Shown in pieces: positions 6,136-7,477 of a stretch of 7,477 bases of DNA. The translations under genes were made by a program, and so were the position numbers. Origin of the DNA: Armatimonadota bacterium (GTDB lineage Bacteria > Armatimonadota > Zipacnadia > Zipacnadales > FEN-943); NCBI GenBank assembly GCA_029777735.1, contig JAKORR010000097.1:1-7477 (forward strand), written 5' to 3'. The notes under the pieces are model-generated. The model saw only the letters and a program-made list of their open reading frames with translations. It was not told the origin of the DNA and made no database searches. Each line of letters opens with the position of its first letter. The first letter of the stretch is position 1.

Positions 6136-7002
6136 CTATTCACCTTCCTCCACGGTACCTGCCAGGCGCTGGGAGGCAGCTTCGGCGTAGTCCTCGTCGC
6201 GCTCGACCATGACAAAACGCCGGCCCAGCCGCCGCGCCACCACACCCGTTGTGCCTGTGCCCGCCATGGGGTCGAGTACCACTTGTCCTCGCCGCGTCGA
6301 GATGCGCAGCACTCGCTCTAGCAGCCGCTCGGGCTTCTGGGTTGGATGCAGGCGCTTGCCATCGCGGCCCTTGAGCCGCTCGTGGCCAATGCATAGCGGG
6401 ATACGCCAGACATTGGCGGCGATCTTGCCGCCAAAGTCCTCACGAGTGTAGGCCTTGGCCGCCGCTGCGTTGTACACATAACCGCGCGCGCTCCGCTCGC
6501 GCACGGCCCAGATGAGCGTCTCGGTGGCGTTGGTCATGCGCACATTGAGCCAGTTGGGCATTGGGTTGCTTTTGAACCAGGTGACGTTGTTCAGAACCCA
6601 GAAGCCCAGGTCTTGCATGACGGCGCCGATGCGGTAGATATTGTGATACGTACCGATGACCCACAGCGTGGCCGAGGACTTCATCACTCGCCGGCACTCC
6701 TCCAACACGCTGGCGATAAGAGCGTCGTACTCGGCGAAGGAACTAAAGCAGTCCCATTCGCGCTCCGGCGATTCCACCTCGCTGACCGCTCCCCAGCGCA
6801 CGAGACGTTTGTTTGTGGGAAGCTGCAGGTAGTAGGGTGGATCGAGGAAGACCATGTCCACGCTGTCAGAAGGCAGAGCTGGTAGGACTTCGAGGCAATC
6901 ACCGATGAGGATCTGGTCGAGAACCTGGTCTAGGTCCAGCGGCTGGCTATAGGGTACTCGCCAGGCCTCCCTAGCTACGTTGGATACGGCCACGTCATTC
7001 AC
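6136..7002 (-). CDS. beta-class DNA adenine-N6 methyltransferase, CcrM/HinfI-like
   Basis: The enzyme should transfer a methyl group from S-adenosylmethionine to adenine in DNA; its closest recognisable relatives, M.HinfI and CcrM, modify GANTC. Motif order is that of the beta class. The catalytic DPPY (54-57) comes first, then REWDCFSSFAEYD (81-93), TLWVIGTYHNIYRIG (112-126), NPMPNW (146-151), NATETLIWA (158-166), HPTQKPERLL (219-228) and last the SAM-binding DPMAGTGTTG (244-253). The order and many intervening residues match that pair closely. It differs in ending about 35 residues after the SAM motif, without the roughly 70-80-residue C-terminal domain of CcrM and M.HinfI, and in reading NATET where they have NAHET. 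Target specificity is therefore inferred. The start is a GTG without a clear ribosome site; GTG at codon 4, eight bases after AGGCGG, is an alternative. No restriction endonuclease gene is visible, so it looks solitary. Confidence 0.92.
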   Translation of the reverse strand: MNDVAVSNVAREAWRVPYSQPLDLDQVLDQILIGDCLEVLPALPSDSVDMVFLDPPYYLQLPTNKRLVRWGAVSEVESPEREWDCFSSFAEYDALIASVLEECRRVMKSSATLWVIGTYHNIYRIGAVMQDLGFWVLNNVTWFKSNPMPNWLNVRMTNATETLIWAVRERSARGYVYNAAAAKAYTREDFGGKIAANVWRIPLCIGHERLKGRDGKRLHPTQKPERLLERVLRISTRRGQVVLDPMAGTGTTGVVARRLGRRFVMVERDEDYAEAASQRLAGTVEEGE

Positions 7003-7099
7003 CGCCTGTAGTACGTCGTGAAGTGTGTACGTTGCTTCGTTGCGATCTCACCATAACATAGCCATTGATACAGGCGCAAGAGTCCGGAGTGCCTGTGGT

Positions 7100-7234
7100 C
7101 TACCCACTTTTGAACAGTCTTCGCAGGTGGGCGAAGAGGAAGTCTATCAGTTCAGTGAAGCCGGCGAGGAGGGGAATGGCAAGTAACACAAAGTCCGCAC
7201 GTCTGGATGACTCGCAGGCCTTCAAAACTGACAA
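7100..7234 (-). CDS. possible small single-pass membrane protein (about 44 aa, TTG start)
   Basis: On the - strand the frame is open for 55 codons from an in-frame TAG (7270-7268) to the TAG at 7102-7100. It has no ATG; the first plausible start is TTG at 7234-7232, and no clear ribosome site precedes it. The predicted peptide has a polar N-terminal part (CESSRRAD) and then a hydrophobic stretch, FVLLAIPLLAGFTEL, followed by IDFLFAHLRRLFKSG. That is a plausible transmembrane or amphipathic helix with a basic C-terminal end, a topology typical of small bacterial membrane proteins. It lies 97 bp upstream of the methyltransferase start on the same strand. It could equally be the C-terminal remnant of a decayed gene or a chance frame. 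Confidence 0.25.
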   Translation of the reverse strand: MSVLKACESSRRADFVLLAIPLLAGFTELIDFLFAHLRRLFKSG

Positions 7235-7260
7235 GCATAGATCACGATAGGCTCCAGCTT

Positions 7261-7356
7261 TTACTGTCTAGCTGACAACCTCTGCTGAGTTTTCTCCTGA
7301 TATTTCTCCATTTCTTTAGCCTGACTCCTCCCAGCGTTAAAGTGAGTAACCCCCAA
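7261..7356 (-). pseudogene. short open frame, possible gene remnant
   Basis: On the - strand a frame is open for 31 codons from a TAG at 7359-7357 to TAA at 7263-7261. The only ATG (7311-7309) would give 16 residues. The peptide contains FNAGRSQAKEMEKYQEK, a polar, helix-forming composition more protein-like than random, with Lys and Gln codons ending in A or G. No ribosome site sits at a good distance from the ATG; GGAGGAG is 13-14 bases away. It may be a decayed C-terminus of a transferred gene or chance. I cannot name a family. Confidence 0.15.
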
Positions 7357-7396
7357 CTACACATGCCTACAACTCTGTGGGGAAGAACACCATCTC

Positions 7397-7426
7397 TTGA
7401 TTTGGCTTCGCTTTCTATGCTATAAT
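7397..7426 (+). promoter_or_regulatory. strong extended -10 sigma-70 promoter at the right edge
   Basis: TTGATT (7397-7402) is followed after 18 bases by a perfect TATAAT (7421-7426), preceded by TGC to make an extended -10 element. Transcription should begin near 7433. It points out of the window toward a reading frame that opens at 7460, so it is probably the promoter of the next + strand gene and is divergent from the methyltransferase. Confidence 0.65.
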
Positions 7427-7459
7427 CTATTCGAGTCTTGCAACAATTTCTTTGGGTTA

Positions 7460-7477
7460 ATGGAGATGACCGCAGTG
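7460..7477 (+). CDS. probable first codons of the next gene (partial)
   Basis: Downstream of the promoter one frame offers ATG at 7460, ATG at 7466 and GTG at 7475, all in phase, running to the edge. GGAG at 7462-7465 lies nine bases before the GTG, which makes GTG the best-supported start. ATG at 7460 has only a weak GGG three bases before it. With at most six codons visible, no product can be suggested. Confidence 0.35.

Larger units (their letters stand above)
7003..7477. other. 475-bp region upstream of the methyltransferase, no standard gene
   Basis: No ATG-started gene with a good ribosome site is evident before the right edge. GC falls to about 46% over 7261-7380 and about 41% over 7381-7477, lower than the genes to the left. 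On the - strand there are two adjacent open frames (about 7100-7267 and 7261-7356) described separately. On the + strand there is a promoter near 7397-7426 and a likely gene start at 7460-7475. I found no good promoter for the methyltransferase. The + strand frame over 7065-7250 encodes a basic, low-complexity peptide and looks like a shadow of the - strand frame. Confidence 0.6.

Noticed and set aside
7065..7250. + strand 61-codon ATG frame downstream of the methyltransferase start
   Set aside because: The peptide is basic and low complexity, has no ribosome site, and runs opposite a more protein-like frame. It looks like a shadow.
1..7477. Depletion or clustering of GANTC sites as evidence of methyltransferase specificity
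   Set aside because: A scan by eye gives roughly the number expected by chance (about one per 256 bases), so no depletion is apparent and no specificity can be argued from counts.

Overview
The window is a stretch of ordinary bacterial chromosome. GC content looks moderately high (judged by eye), genes are tightly packed and most have Shine-Dalgarno sites. It holds seven well-supported protein genes, the last 28 codons of an eighth at the left edge, and probably the first codons of a ninth at the right edge. I found no rRNA, tRNA, CRISPR array or intact mobile element. The mix of PurM, alanine racemase, a lipoprotein of the glutaminyl-cyclase/M28 type, a Gfo/Idh/MocA dehydrogenase and a CcrM/HinfI-type adenine methyltransferase fits a free-living bacterium, possibly from a little-cultured phylum. 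I cannot assign a taxon from the sequence.

Left part (1-718, + strand): an acidic C-terminal tail ends in an ATGA overlap with an unrecognised 197-residue integral membrane protein. This unit converges on purM across a 39-bp gap.

Middle (719-4524, all - strand; in transcription order M28, 93-aa protein, alr, purM): a secreted zinc lipoprotein resembling glutaminyl-peptide cyclotransferase is followed after 42 bp by a small protein of unknown function. A 185-bp gap then holds a near-consensus promoter (TTGACA-18-TATCAT) for alr. After a further 111 bp comes purM, which may also have its own promoter so close to the ATG that its transcript would be almost leaderless. The clear metabolic roles here are cell-wall D-alanine supply (alr) and purine synthesis (purM). 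Their adjacency looks positional rather than one pathway.

The 320-bp divergent region 4525-4844 separates the M28 gene from the + strand oxidoreductase gene. It carries direct repeats, an 8-bp inverted repeat and no convincing gene. The oxidoreductase and the methyltransferase (- strand) converge on a strong, roughly bidirectional hairpin terminator.

Right part (7003-7477): upstream of the methyltransferase lies a region of falling GC without a standard gene. It contains an ATG-less open frame for a small hydrophobic protein, a second short open frame that could be a gene remnant, and, at the edge, an extended -10 promoter driving a gene that starts in the last 18 bases.

I did not find a clearly novel multi-gene system. 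The points most worth checking are the methyltransferase, which lacks the usual CcrM/HinfI C-terminal domain, the conserved-looking 93-aa partner of the M28 lipoprotein, the near-leaderless purM start, and the possible small membrane protein upstream of the methyltransferase.
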